From Pomphorhynchus laevis (lineage: Eukaryota > Acanthocephala > Palaeacanthocephala > Echinorhynchida > Pomphorhynchidae): a stretch of 64,000 nt of DNA. Positions 31,320-43,412 of the stretch are shown here, piece after piece (within the stretch, counting starts at the first letter, position 1; each line of letters starts with the position of its first letter). The translations under genes and the position numbers were made by a program. The stretch is taken from the NCBI GenBank assembly GCA_012934845.2, contig WNNJ02001180.1:335534-399533 (forward strand). Direction: 5' to 3'. A model generated the notes under the pieces. That model worked only from the letters and a program-made list of their open reading frames with translations. It did not search any database and had not been told where the DNA came from.

Positions 31320-31435
31320 CATGTATAAAAAGTATTGGTTATATAAAGTATAAAGTTATATAAAGTATTGGTTATATAAAGTACATGTATATAAAGTATT
31401 GGCAATACTCTTGTAAAAAAAGTATTGTTTATTAA
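31320..31435. repeat. TATATAAAGTATTGG short tandem repeat
   Basis: Irregular repeats of TTATATAAAGTATTGG / TATAAAGT, about 8-16 bp, over about 115 bp. They lie between LINE E3 and the 20-bp minisatellite. No gene. Confidence 0.75.
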
Positions 31436-31451
31436 AGTTCTTACATTCCAG

Positions 31452-31570
31452 ATTATTCCTGTCAGTTCCAGATTATTCCTGTCAATTCCAAATTATTCCT
31501 GTCAGTTCCAGATTATTCCTGTCAGTTCCAGATTATTCCTGTTAGTTCCAGATAATTCCTGTTAGTTCCG
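31452..31570. repeat. 20-bp minisatellite, six units
   Basis: Six head-to-tail copies of ATTATTCCTGTCAGTTCCAG with one or two changes per unit; the last copies have GTTAG. The array ends 45 bp before the LINE B1 ORF1 start. It may be part of that element's 5' region, since 5' tandem repeats are common in LINEs. No unique spacers separate the units. Confidence 0.92.
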
Positions 31571-31614
31571 CTCGCTACGCTCGAGGATTGAGCTCAATCT
31601 ATCGATAAAAAGTC

Positions 31615-32106
31615 ATGCCTAAAAAAGCGCGATCTCAGATCCCTGTTCCTGATCAAGAATCTTCCACATCGGAATGCAATGATGGTTATACCAGCTTTGA
31701 AGTTGGATGCGATTCCAAAGATTGTGATGTATGGACACTTGTTCGTGTTAAAATATCCGACCACTCGGTGTATAAACGTAAACATTTCACATGCGATTTT
31801 TGTACATCAGTACGACTACTACAGTTATCCTGCTCCTCTACTCCTGTATCACACACGACCACTCAGACCAATGCTGTTTTAGATGTTGCCCTCGCATCAA
31901 CACCTGACTTCGCATCTTATACTCCCATTAATAAACCTACTCTCTCACACACTCCTCGTTCAACTACGTACAAAACTTCCATTAATCTTTCTCATTCTAA
32001 CAATGCTAACGGTAAAGCTTTTCATCTCGTACCTCCTCTTTCCTATTCCTCCCCCAATCTAAATAAATCTCAAACTTCTTTATTCTCTTCACGTACTTCT
32101 TACTAG
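31615..32106 (+). pseudogene. LINE B1 ORF1, N-terminal part (163 aa)
   Basis: Starts MPKKARSQIPVPDQ and carries a Cys-paired segment at about residues 20-65 (GCDSKDC, then HFTCDFC). This resembles the PHD-like N-terminus of CR1/L2 ORF1 proteins. A Ser/Thr/Pro-rich low-complexity region follows. A TAG at 32104 ends the frame. Related text continues in other frames to about 32900 (LARIEKHRRETNGESSLSIR near 32800). ORF1 products of this class bind element RNA. Confidence 0.7.
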
Positions 32107-33052
32107 ACCTCCCCCGTATCACTTCTCAATAATTTACATCCTTCCATCAAAATCATTTCCAGTAACATTTCCGATCAAGTGATTCAACACTCCATTCCTG
32201 TCACTCATGCCCCAACCTATCTTAATTCTCCTTACTCTACCTCCCACGTAACACTTCAAATAATTTACATCCATCATCAAAAATCATCTAAAGTCACATC
32301 TCTTATCAACCGATTCAACACCCCGCTCCTGTCACACTTGCTCCAACCAATATTAATTCTCTATCAATCACCTCTGTCATTTCCACTTCTATCTGCTCAT
32401 CTGCCTCGACTCCTACCAGCTCTGTCCGTCCACCACTTCCACGAAATCGTTTTCCTTCGAACGATCGCTGTATAATCATATCAAACTTAAAGCTTTCCGA
32501 ATCTGCTTCTCCGCAATCTCACGTCGATGATGATGCATCTGCTTTCAGGTCTATCCTAGCAACCATTCTTCCTGATGATAACCCATCCCTCTTCAATAAT
32601 ATCGATCCTGTATCCTTTATTCGTTTAAACAAATCCACTAAATCCAATCATCTCAGTCCTCCACTCTTAAAAATCGTTTTCCGACATAGTTAACATGCCT
32701 CTTCTGTACTCTCCCAACGTTTTAAACTTCTTACCACTTCATCTACTTGCCGTATCTTTCCTGACCACTCCCCTTCTGATATTGCCCAGCTCAATTTAGC
32801 TCGCATTGAGAAACATCGACGTGAAACAAACGGCGAGTCATCCTTATCTATACGTCAAAGCAACGCAAATTTTCACGTTGTACACACAAGGCCAAAAATT
32901 TGATGGCGTCCTATCTCTCTCCCTTGTCTTCTTCGCTAGTAAATCTCGCTCCTAAGCATACTTTTCGTCTTAGTCTATTCAACATTCGCTCCATTCTTCA
33001 TAAAGCTGATATGCTTCTCGATATATTCCATCAATTATCTATCGATATTCTT

Positions 33053-33127
33053 GTTTGTGGACTTGTAAGCGTACAGCTTGTACGCATTTGCCACATTAAA
33101 TAAATTTGTATTACCATTGTATTATTA
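33053..33127 (+). mobile_element. Nested 3'-end copy of family B inside LINE B1
   Basis: Bases 33057-33125 repeat the element's own 3' untranslated end (GGACTTGTAAGCG, then GCATTTGC, then TTTGTATTA and an ATTATTATT tail) as found at 35902-35950. They interrupt the endonuclease between IDILVC and ITESWHSD. This is a strongly 5'-truncated insertion of the same family into a sister copy. Confidence 0.85.
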
Positions 33128-35883
33128 TTCTCTGCATTACCGAATCATGGCACTCTGACTCCGACGATCTTGCTATTCGTCGTCTATGTCGCTCTGGTTG
33201 TTCGCTAGTTAAATCAGCTCGTCAAATTGCATCACATACATCTACTGCTTCTAACCATGGAGGTATTGTTGCCATTGCTCGTCACCCAATGTCTTTACGT
33301 AAAATCAACGTTAACATCCGTTACACTTCGTTCGAATTACTCATATGCAGATTATCAACGCCTTTCCCTCTGAATCTTGTGATTATATACCGTCCAGGAT
33401 CAGTTGCCCCATCACGTATCTTCTTTAACGACCTTGCAGATCCTATGCCTCATTGTTCATTGTCTTATACTCCTTCTTTTGTTCTCGGTGACTTTAACAT
33501 TCGTCTTGATCGCCCGTCTGACTCTGACTCTATCACTTTAACTAATCTTTTATCTGATTTTAACAATAAATTACTTTCAACAAGCCCAACTCAAATTCTC
33601 TGCGGTGTTCTCGACATCATTGCTGTTCCTAACTGCTTCAATGACTATACTTCCTTGTCAATTACTGATCCTAGTTTGTCCGATCATTTCCTTGTCACTC
33701 TTACTCTTACTCGTCCCCATCCTCCTTCTCCGCCTTTACCATTATCTACACCAAGTCGACCCTGGAAGCTTCTCGATATCCCTATTCTCTGCACAGCCTT
33801 ACTCAATTCTTCACTATTTTCACTTCCTCTTAACTATCTCTCTCCCGATAATCTCTGCATTCTGTTTGATTCTGAACTTACGTCGATCCTCAACAACCTT
33901 CTGCCTAGTCGACTTCGACGTTCCCAGCGCTTGCGCCATGCTCCCTGGTTCGATTTTGACTGTAGTCTTTCCAAGCGTCGACTCCGTCACTCTTTTCGTA
34001 TGTATAAACGCTTTCTTAAACGTTCACCCAACTCACTCCCTCCAAATCTTCGTGATTCCTACTTTTCTCAACGCCGTTCACATCTCATTCTTATACTTAC
34101 TAAACGTACTCTCTTTTGGCGAAATCAACTCGAGTCATCTTTCAACTCTAAATCTCATTGGAAAATCTTAAACTCAATTCTTTCACGATCATCAACCCCT
34201 TGTAATATAAATCCTGATGAATTTTCTTCTTTTCTACAAACTAAGCTATCTAATTTACTTTCCCTACTACCTACAGCCGCCTTGTACCCACTCTTATATT
34301 TAAATACTTCCCTCCCAGAACTATTTCACCTTCTTCTCGTTTCGTCTGATGAAGTTTCTTCGGTTCTGCTGTCATTACCTAATAAAACATCTCCTTCTGA
34401 CCCAATTCCCAATCACTTGCTTAAAAATATCTGCTCCTCTATTTTACCCTTCCTAACCATATTGTTCAACTCGTATATCCGTAGCCGTACATTTCCTTCC
34501 ATCTGGAAATGCGCCACTGTTCGTCCTCTCATCAAAAAGCAATATCTCGACTCCTCACTACCATCTTCGTACCGTCCTATTTCACTTCTTCCAACCCTCT
34601 CTAAACTCCTTGAGCGTCTCGTTCTTAAGCAAGTTAATACATATCTCTATTCCTCTAACTTATTTCCTCCCTTCCAAGCCGCTTTTCGCTCTAATAACTC
34701 TACCGAAATTGCATGTATTAAAGTTTATAACGACTTATATCGCGCGATCATAAATTATGTAGTGTCAAAGTTTCTCTTGATCTATCGTCTGCTTTTGACA
34801 TCGTCGATCATTCGATTCTTCTCAATCGTCTTCGTCATGATTATGGCTTCTCTTTACCCACTGTATCATGGTTTTCTTCATATCTATCGAACCGTACATT
34901 TCGCGTATATTCTAACTCTTCTCTCTCATCCTTCGTCCATTCCGTCCGGTGTTCCACAAGGCTCCGTATTAGGCCCTATGATTTTCTCTCTTCTTCTCGA
35001 TGATTTGTCTTCGATTTCTCATAAATTTAACTTGCATGTTATGCAATATGTTGATGACATTCTCATCTATGCTCATGCACCTGTTTCTCGTATTCACGAT
35101 CTTAGTGTTTATGCTTCCGACTGTCTTGTCTCAATTTCCAATCATCTTTCTTCCCTTCGCCTTTCTCTGAATCCTGATAAATCCGAAATTATGTGGATCC
35201 TACCTCGACGCTTCGGCTTAGAACCTCCCTCCTTATCATTAAATTCTACAATTCTTCCTATCGTTGATAATCTCGTTTTCCAGGGCTTCCATTTTGACAA
35301 CCGACTTTTACTTAAACGTTTCGTTATAGATAAAGTACGCTCATCTACCTTGATACTCCGCAACCTACGTCAAGTTCGTAGATTGATCGATCTCCCTTCT
35401 TGTATGACTCTAATATCTTCTCTCCTTTTTTCTAGACTCGATTATTGTCTTAGTATATTTTCCAACTCACCTAAATCCACTCTTCTTCCCCTACAACGCA
35501 TCGTCAATGCAGCCGTCCGAATTCTCCTCCGTCTTCATCGTTGTGATCATACATCTCACCATCTTGCTTTTCTCGATTTGCCTACAATTTATTGTCGTGT
35601 TCAAATTCGTCTTTTCGTTGTTTTCCGCCTTGTAACTTGTCATACCCCTTCATTTCTCAACCTTCCTTTTTTTGATAATTTTCGTCCTGTTTACTGTTTC
35701 TTGCGTTCATGTAATTCCCGTTTTTTACATGCCCCAAACTACTCTACCTCTTTTGGCTTCCGCTTCTTCCTGGTGGCCTCTCCGATATCGTGGAACCATC
35801 TTCCCCTTTATATACGCCAATCAACTTCCCTGCCGTGCTTCAAACGCCAAATCCGATCCTATTTAAACAATTTATCTGTTTGA
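33106..35883 (+). pseudogene. LINE B1 endonuclease/reverse transcriptase frame (925 aa)
   Basis: Endonuclease text: ITESWHSDSDD at the N-terminus, VIIYRPGSVAPS (about residue 95), VLGDFNIRLDRPSD (about 125), LSDHFLVTL (about 195). RT text: YRPISLLPTLSKLLERLVLK (about 490), PSGVPQGSVLGPMIFSLLL (about 610), MQYVDDILIYAHA (about 645), then the L2-type C-terminus. Between about 34755 and 34950 the frame is shifted: catalytic block A (SLDLSSAFDIVDH) is legible only in the next frame, so two opposite shifts flank it. The N-terminus of the endonuclease (FNIRSILHKADML near 32978) is cut off by the nested insertion. The reported start is an ATG inside that insertion. Not a working enzyme as it stands. 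Confidence 0.88.
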
Positions 35884-35950
35884 CTTTTTCATTTTTATTA
35901 GTGGACTTGTAAGCGTGCAGCTTGTATGCATTTGCTACTTTAAATTAATT

Positions 35951-36129
35951 TGTATTATTATTAATTGCTCGTTTTCGATGTACGCCGATGATATCAAAAT
36001 TTGGAATGGTACACTGTCGTTAACCATGTTAACGACAACGTTTGCGATACCATCTATACGAGCCTGTGATAAATAATCTATTATTATGCACAAAGTTTCT
36101 GTAATCGTCATAATGTACGGTCTAGATTT
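35951..36129 (+). mobile_element. Tiny RT scrap with an adjacent hairpin
   Basis: 35966-36010 encodes MYADDIKIWNGT, the catalytic box of a CR1-group RT, with nothing of the rest. Directly after it is a 10-bp perfect stem with a 3-nt loop (TGTCGTTAAC 36015-36024, CAT, GTTAACGACA 36028-36037). The tail of the interval holds an ATAATCTATTATTATGC stretch. Confidence 0.6.
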
Positions 36130-36390
36130 GAGTATTCACACGTTGAACGGACTGAACGAACCGGCTGAACGAACGGAATGAACAAACATACTGAAGAAAC
36201 TTAACAAACGGACAGAACGAACGGACAACGAACGGTTAAAACGAACGGATTGCACGAACGAGGTGAACGAATGAGGTGAACCAGCGGACAGAACGAACGA
36301 GGTGAACGAACGGACTGAACGAACACACCGAACGAACGGACAGAACCAACAGACTGAACGATCGGACTGAACGAAAGGACTGAACGAGCG
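36130..36390 (-). repeat. GAACGAACGGACT minisatellite
   Basis: About 260 bp of degenerate 12-24-bp units around GAACGGACTGAACGAAC. It is the reverse complement of the array at 2150-2335, so the same repeat family occurs at both ends of the window's left half. It gives a spurious Ser/Val/Arg-rich ORF on the minus strand. Confidence 0.9.
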
Positions 36391-36739
36391 TCATTGTATA
36401 TCATAATTCATGCAATTTCAGATGTAAAATTGTTTCTGTCTTTTATGATAACTTTCTAAAATCCCATCTTAATGTAGCAAATAACATACAGACAAACATT
36501 CAAATTTATTCCAGTACAACGGCCCCCTTTATGGATCAGATTTAAATCAAGGTATAATATTATCGTGTCACATTCATATTGTAGTTCAAGTTTATTGATT
36601 TTAAACATAAGCGATAACAAGCGATAATAATCGATCACACCTTACATTGTACTACATTTGAATTGCTCCTCTGTAAATATTAATTTCCTTTCCATATGTA
36701 ACATGCAACATTTATCGGTAAGTTTCATCTCCACCATCT
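36391..36739. other. AT-rich interval
   Basis: No gene recognised. AT-rich DNA between the minisatellite and LINE B3. Confidence 0.4.
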
Positions 36740-38640
36740 TGACTATTTTTCAATAAACTCGCTGCAATACTATCAAACCGTTCACTTTATTCTTTACCTT
36801 TAATTGCCCTTGGCTATTTCAAAATCCGCTGATTTCGATTCTGTGAAACTTGTAAGTCTTCTGTCCGACTTTGGCCTCCATTTACTAAGCAATCTCTCCA
36901 ACTATATTCTTGTTGGCACTCTTGATATAATTGCTTTTTCCAACAGTCTTATTGCATACACTTCTTTTATAATCTTATATGTTTTTCCGATCATTTTCTC
37001 ATCACTGTTCATAATATCACTTTCCCTGAAATCCTGTTCGCATCTCTCCAACTTGAAGTAGACCATGGCAACTTTTGGACCTTCCTCAATTGCACTCTGC
37101 TATCATTGATCATCAACTTTTGCCGCATCATGTAACCTTTTTACAGCCGATAGTCATCAACGCTTTTCAACCATGAGCTTTCCACCATCTTTGATTATAT
37201 TTTTCCTCACCTGTCCCGAATTCCTAAACGCTACTCGTGTGCACCTTGATTCGACCTTGACCGTAGAATTTCTAAGAACATTCTGCTTTATTCTTTTAGA
37301 GCCTTTCTTCGTTTTCTCAAACGTGATCATACTCCTATCTCAAGTCATCGTATCATTACTTAAATCTCCGAAGCTTCCATTACTCTGTTCTACATGGCAA
37401 ATGTAAACTTTTCTGGCAAAATAAGATCGCATTATCGTCTAATCAAAAGTATACTTGGAGAACCTTTAATTCTCTTATTGCTTGCTTTCCAAATGTTCAT
37501 ATAATCGATCCTCACGAGTTCTCTTATTTTCAGTCTAAAATCAATACGATCATCCCCTCTATCTATGTAAATCATAAATAATTGTCTTGTTCATCAGGCA
37601 TATTTTTTCCAGATCTATTTCATTTTCCTGTTTCTTCTATCGAAGTCTCTAAAGTTCTCCTCTCAATGCCAAGAATCTCTTTGCATGCCGATAATACCCT
37701 AACGTATGTAATTTAATCTATTTATTCCATTATATCTCCATTCCTTACCACCATTTTCAACTGATTCATTCGTAGGTAAATTTTCGAGAGAACTGGAAAG
37801 CTGTTCTTAACCCTGAAAATTCTAAAATCACGTGGATTATCCCTCATAACCTCGACATAATTTCACTTATTTTATCTGTTAATTCGATCATTCTCTCAAT
37901 TGTTGACAATATGATTTTCTTAGGTTTTCACTTCGACGATTTCATTTCCTAAAACCTTTTGTTCATGACAAAGTTCGCTTTCCTTTCTTATTTCGTAATG
38001 ATCTCCATCGCATTCATAGGCTGATCAACTATCGCTCTTGTCTTGTTCTTATATCGTATTTACAGTTTCCCAGAATCAATTATTACCTTATCCTATTTGG
38101 CAATTCTTTCAATTCTGCGTTTTTACTTGTACAACGTATCATAGACTCTGCCGCTTGTGTCCTCTTGCGTCTTCGATGCCTCGATCATATCTCCCTTTAT
38201 CTTTCTATCCTATCCTAGCCCACCATTAAACTTTGTGTTCAGTATGCGTATCGTAACCATTCGTGTTCTATTTTGTCACTCATATCCTACTTACACCTTG
38301 CTTATCTTGATGATTCGCTCGCCGACTTCTTGGCTCTGCGATCAACCAACGTTGATTGCAGATCAAAGTTGGCTCCACGTCCCTCGGCACTTAACTAACT
38401 ATTACCTTCGAACTTTTATCATCGTTGTTTCACTTGCATAAATTCTTTTTAAAAATTTCTGCATTCCTGCTCTATAACTGCTCCACAATAAATCAATAAA
38501 TGCATAACCTCAACATTTTATTTCCAACTCACAATTCTATCGTACTTTTTCAACTAACTATTTTTTCGTTTTCCCTTGACATCTTGCCACATTTCACTCA
38601 TATACTTCCTTCAATTTCATCAACATATTAATTTTACATG
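36740..38640 (+). mobile_element. LINE B3, old L2-like copy
   Basis: A decayed copy of family B. Endonuclease-like text (KLVSLLSDFGLHLLSNLSNY; VGTLDIIAFSN) lies near 36850-36960. RT C-terminal text (LNPENSKITWI; SIVDNMIFLGFHFDD) lies near 37820-37945. A VQRIIDSAACVLLRLRC-like segment lies near 38130-38190. The order matches B1, but the copy is much more diverged and every domain is split by stops. It is an older insertion than B1. Confidence 0.75.
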
Positions 38641-39199
38641 TATTTTACATTGTTAAGGTCGCTACTATGTTGAGACGATGAATATGAGATGATACCTAAT
38701 AATATAGCAGTTTTTTCTGATGACCACTATTCCTTATTCGAATAAATCGTATATAATTTATTGGTTAATTCATAAAAATTGATTTTTATTTTAAATTTCA
38801 ATTTTAAATTTTAACTTGATATAAATTATATAAACATCTTATATAAAATAAATCGTTAAAATTTGTATCGTTATATAAATATTATGGATAAAATCTTATA
38901 TAATTATTTATTAATTATTTATATAATTATTTATTCTCATTTAGCTTTATAATAATTTTACAAAATTATTTGGTAAAAATCGTCGATTTATAAGTCGATT
39001 TATAAAAAATCAATTTTATTTTATAATTTATATTTAATTTATATTTAAATAAATATAAATTATATAAAATCTTTTTATAATGCAATATTAATATATTAAT
39101 CTTATATAATCTTAATCTTATATCAATTTATATATAATACAAAATACATATACTTAGTTATTTGCTGTCATATTTGTTTTTACTTTAGTAAAATTATAC
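38641..39199. other. Very AT-rich interval
   Basis: TATATAAAT-type low-complexity DNA with no gene recognised. Confidence 0.5.
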
Positions 39200-39660
39200 A
39201 AAGACAATTAACATTATAAGACAAATGATTAAGGAAATAAAGGAAACTAAACACTAAGGAAACTGGACACCTGCACTTAAAATAGAGCTTACTGATTATA
39301 ATTTCGGTTCTGATGATCGTAAACAGTAGAAGACAATTGCTATAATTGCAGAACTCTTTTGAACTTATGGGTAAACGAAGAAAGAACACAATCATACTGT
39401 TTGAAAGTACGATGAAACAGAAAATAATAATAGCACGTAAGTACGCATAGATGAGGCTGGAAAATCTTGGCACTAAACAGAAATAAATTCGTACACATCG
39501 CCACTCACGACTGCTAATAAAAAACTGGCTAATAACGCACACGCAGTGATGCCATTATAAATGCCAAATTGGCAACTTTACGCGTTAGTTGTCTATGGGC
39601 ATTAATAGGTTAACGAAAAGCACTTGCAAACGCAGAAAAAACTAATTGTCTATTAAAAAA
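39200..39660 (-). mobile_element. hAT-derived segment, distal part (split by LINE A3)
   Basis: 39433-39660 is the near-exact reverse complement of 56370-56594, which lies just inside the end of the hAT-like element at 56.3 kb. The other part of the same copy is 43315-43412, so LINE A3 has split it. No transposase coding is visible in this copy, which points to a nonautonomous derivative. Confidence 0.7.
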
Positions 39661-42600
39661 ATAAATAAGGGTTTTGTTAAATAACTAAACATAATGTTAA
39701 TCGACAGAAAAACAGAGAAAACAGAAAAGCAAAACAACTAGACAAAAACAAATCGATAATGACATGATAATAATATAATAATTTAAATTAAATAAAATAA
39801 TCTCAATAAAAGTAAATTCACCTTAATGTCAATTAATAAAATCCAATTAATCATTAAAACACTGTTTATTTTTTGCATTAATCAAATCAGCTGCGTTCCG
39901 TATTTAACATTAGTCTTCCTACATGACTCACGGCCTTAGATCCAGGGGGATCTGAGCCCTCCAACCGATCCAACACGCCGCCTTCCGACTGAACCACCCG
40001 GGGTCTTTCACCCTCCAAAGAATCCAATCGAAGCGGACTATGTTGGGTAAACGAATGACAAGGAGCTTAAGAAACCTTAGCCTTTGCTCTAAGGGACGTC
40101 CTCTAGAAAAGAAGACCAACCCCGAGATAGCCCAGTTTACCGTAACGGTGAACCCTGGGTATGTTACTCGGCTTGTGAAGGTAGAAATTGGTTCAGAGGC
40201 AAATATGGAGGAGAGCGCAGTGAGTGCTAATCTCTTAAGTCTTTACTTTGTAGCGGGGGATCCATGAAAGACTAACACCTGCGATTTTGCGGAGTTTAAA
40301 ATAAGATTGGATTGGGGTAGCTGGTCTTTTAATCTTGAAAAGAAACGGCTGATGTCAGAGACTACGTCTTTACACCTGTGTCCAGTGAACATGGCTGTGG
40401 TGTCATCAGCGTAAACCACTATACGTTGTTCGCGTTTAAATATTTTGAATAGGTTAATAGAGGCAGCAAGAAATAAAATAAGTGAAAGTGGTGAACCTTG
40501 AGGCACACCCGTAATAGGGTAGAACTGACGCGCATCAGGGTCGTCTTCATAGTAAAATCGCTTGGTGTACAGCATAATCTCCACCTTGTTCACAATTCTC
40601 GCAGGCAACCAAAGGGACCTGAGAGAAGAAATCACAAAGGGAATGGAGATGCGATCAAATGCAGCAAAAAATCAAGGAATGCAGCCACAACTAGACGATG
40701 GCTATTAACCCGACAAAACTGCTCCACCTCACCAACTGCTGAATGAACCAACGACCTTTGACAAACCCATAAAAACCTAGAGGGATCAAATTACGCCTAC
40801 TTAAATGATCGCGGATTTTACGCGCAAGCGCTTTTCGTAAATCGACACCAGGGCATTTTGAATTGAAATGGGTCGTAGATCTTTACGGCATGAGACAGGA
40901 TTTTTTTAGGTATAAAAACACGTTTACTAATGGTGATGCCTGCTACATCAGATGGGGATGCTTAAAGCATTGTGACGGCCACCTCTATTCTCTGATCGGC
41001 TGTCAAAAGATGACAGACCCAAGAAGAAAACAGAGCGACGGATTCGGGGGTGCCCGGGAGTGGACCCCAGTTGTTAAGGATATCCGTAAGAGATAGATTT
41101 CTGATCTTGAAGTTACCCCAATGCAGGATTGGTTGAGGTGATTACGTGGCTCCATAGTTATGTAGGGCTAGTAACTCCTAAAATACTTTGACAAGGCCTA
41201 CATTACCAATCCAGCCCAATGCCCTATCCTTCCAACAAAGAATTTTTCCTTCTTGAAAATCTTCCAAAAGGAAGACTGAGAAGGGTTAAGACGAGCAATA
41301 CTCGTCCTATCCCTGATCAGCTGGAACATATATCTAGTCCTCCAGTATTCATTCGAGAGGGCTTGTCTTGCGGAAACAGAGGGATTAGGGATGTTAAGCA
41401 ATTTCGCTAGAACTTTTATAGGTAGTCGATAGAATCCCAAAAGCTTGCGAAAAGAGGTAGGTATTAAATTCGGTCGGACTCTCATTATCAATTCTGGGAA
41501 AGAGTTGGATAACCTCCTGAAAGAAGGCCACTCTGATCGGGTCAAAGTGAAACCTCCTTCGAAGCAACGTATCCTCCTCAATCCTCAAACGAATAAGGTC
41601 ATGAGAGGTGGACAGATGTTGACGCTACTGCTCCGCGCAGAGGAGTTTAAACAACCACCTCGAATGAAGCAGTAAAATGTCGAGGATAGAATTTTTTGAT
41701 GTGCAATTTAAGGTAAAGGACGGTGGCTCGTGAATAAGATAACCGTTCCTAGCTCTGCGAAGTGCTGCATTAATCCAACGATCAGTCCTGTCGTTTAAAT
41801 CCTTAAGTATCATGTCATATCCGCTATAATTATGCATTCCAGGAGGTCACGGTTCTCGTGAATTTCCCCTGGACGGATGTAGACATTGGCTAGACTGAGG
41901 CGTTTACCGTTTTTACAGAGTGAAACTACTAAACAAGACATGGCTGGACATGAATAGTTAATAGGAGGGAGGACCTTAAGGAGCATTTAACTAAGGTCAA
42001 GAGTCCTTGAGATGAAGAGGAGTGAGGTGGGGTTATGTACGGAGTATAGTGGGAACAAATATGCTTTGGGATAAATCGAGTAATGTCCTGGGGTAGACGG
42101 ATAGACCGCGTCTCCTGAAGGACCATAACATCTGCATCTCTACCAGATAGAAGTATAAGGGCAGAAGCACCTCCTTAATTCCTCTGAAGGATATTCAGTG
42201 AAAAAGGCTCACGAGTCCTCTTCATTGTGATGTAATAGATGGAAGTGGGATTGCCGACCTAGACAGAGCCAGCGACGGAAAGTTTCTCCTTTCCGCCACT
42301 AGCGTCGTCCAAGGTGGGTACTTGCCCATGGACAGCATATTCATTTCCCTGAGAGGCTACTCTCTTCCCCATTAGCATCTTTCCCAACTTTATAGGGGGA
42401 TGGGATGCGTTGAAGCCCCCCTCTTTTTTGACCCAGGAACATCAATAGGTATAAGTGAGACCGGATTTGTACAGATAACGGAGAGAAGGGTAGCAACCAA
42501 ATCTTCTATCTTCTTGATGGCCGTCTTGAAACGCTCATCAACAATACAAAATATGTCGCTGTAATCCATTTGCGAGTCTGTGTGAGCAAATGTTTCGGTG

Positions 42601-43314
42601 ACCTTCACCGGCTTGCTTGATGAACGAGCTACGATAATTCTTGAAGTGAATGCATTTTCTTGATCAGGCTGGATGGCTGTCACCGCAGTTGGAATAGACG
42701 AGGGGAGCCATACACTTTTCTCCGGAAATTAATCCTTGACAGGAAAAACTGCAAATACCGTATGTTTTCGGTTTGCAGCTGCTGGAAGCCTAGTGCCCTC
42801 ACGCGTGGCACCGGTTGCAATGCGGGAAAGTATGTTCATCCGTGTTTATAACCGAAAAGCGTTGGTTAAACCCTAAAAAAGGGTTGAAGGCCGTCTTTGA
42901 AAAATTCTCCGCCTGTTCTGTTGGTGCTGAACAAAAACCTATAGGCAGAGGGAATCCGCTCTTCCCCATGACTGTTCGAAGATTCGATACTTTAAACATA
43001 GATTGAAGATCTTCTATGTCTTTCACTTCTAAGTGACTGGGAAGATTTGAAATTCTAATTGAAGCCAGTATCGGTCTATCCTGGATTATGCCCATATCCT
43101 TAAGTGGTGAATCAAATGAGTTCACATAGCTTTTTAGTATATGCAAAATAAATTTTAATTTCGGTTTCAAAAAATTAAAATTTTTTTTTTAAATTTACCT
43201 TTTCTTAAGGCACTTACGAAGAAAGTTTGATCTGTATCCATTTGTAAACTGCAATCCTTTGAAGCTCCGAAATACTTTTAGAAAAATTCATCCGTGGTTA
43301 TCACAATGCTATTT
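39661..43314 (-). mobile_element. LINE A3 (I/Jockey-like), near full length, decayed
   Basis: Minus strand. ORF1 (43170-42390) shows an RRM-like segment (ASIRISNLPSHLEVKDIEDL) and zinc-knuckle text (FPHCNRCHA). ORF2 starts near 42225. It includes a damaged endonuclease, a linker (41588-41198) and the RT (40635-40243: GVPQGSPLSLILF, VYADDTTAMFTGHRCKD). The C-terminus is in frame to LDLRP (39928). The 3' untranslated region ends in a T-rich tail at 39661. Its insertion point in the hAT-derived repeat can be read by comparison with the uninterrupted copy at 56.37 kb; a short duplicated AATAG lies at both ends. Multiple stops and shifts. Confidence 0.87.
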
Positions 43315-43412
43315 TTAAAGAAGCATTGGCCACTAAAATATGAGTGGTGGATCAGTTGGTGACCCGCCAGTCAGTGGTTCGCCATACTTGATATAGGCAT
43401 TGCGATCATGAT
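43315..43412 (-). mobile_element. hAT-derived segment, terminal part
   Basis: Reverse complement of 56276-56370. It begins (minus strand, 43412) with the hAT-type terminus CAAGTATGGCGAACC, followed by ACTGGCGGGTCACC and GATCCACCAC. The preceding bases (GCCTATAT) and a further 50 bp are also shared with the 52.3 and 56.2 kb flanks, so the wider locus is repeated. Confidence 0.65.

Larger units (their letters stand above)
31590..35950 (+). mobile_element. LINE B1, L2-like (CR1 superfamily), nearly full length
   Basis: ORF1 (31615 to about 32900, broken after 32106) is followed by an endonuclease and RT frame. The 3' untranslated region runs to about 35950 and ends in a TATTATTATTA tail. The C-terminal text (LLPLQRIVNAAVRILLRLHR; ISWNHLPLYIRQSTSLP) is typical of L2/CR1. 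The element is inactive: ORF1 has stops, the start of the endonuclease is split by a short nested copy of the element's own 3' end, and part of the RT is out of frame. It is still the longest open polymerase frame in the window. Other pieces of family B lie at 17.5, 30.3, 36.7, 57.5 and 61.1 kb. Confidence 0.9.

Noticed and set aside
31452-31570. Regular 20-bp repeats as a possible CRISPR array
   Set aside because: Units are directly adjacent with no spacers, and the context is eukaryotic LINE DNA.
36201-36404. 67-aa Ser/Val/Arg-rich minus-strand ORF
   Set aside because: Produced by the GAACGAACGGACT minisatellite; no independent support.
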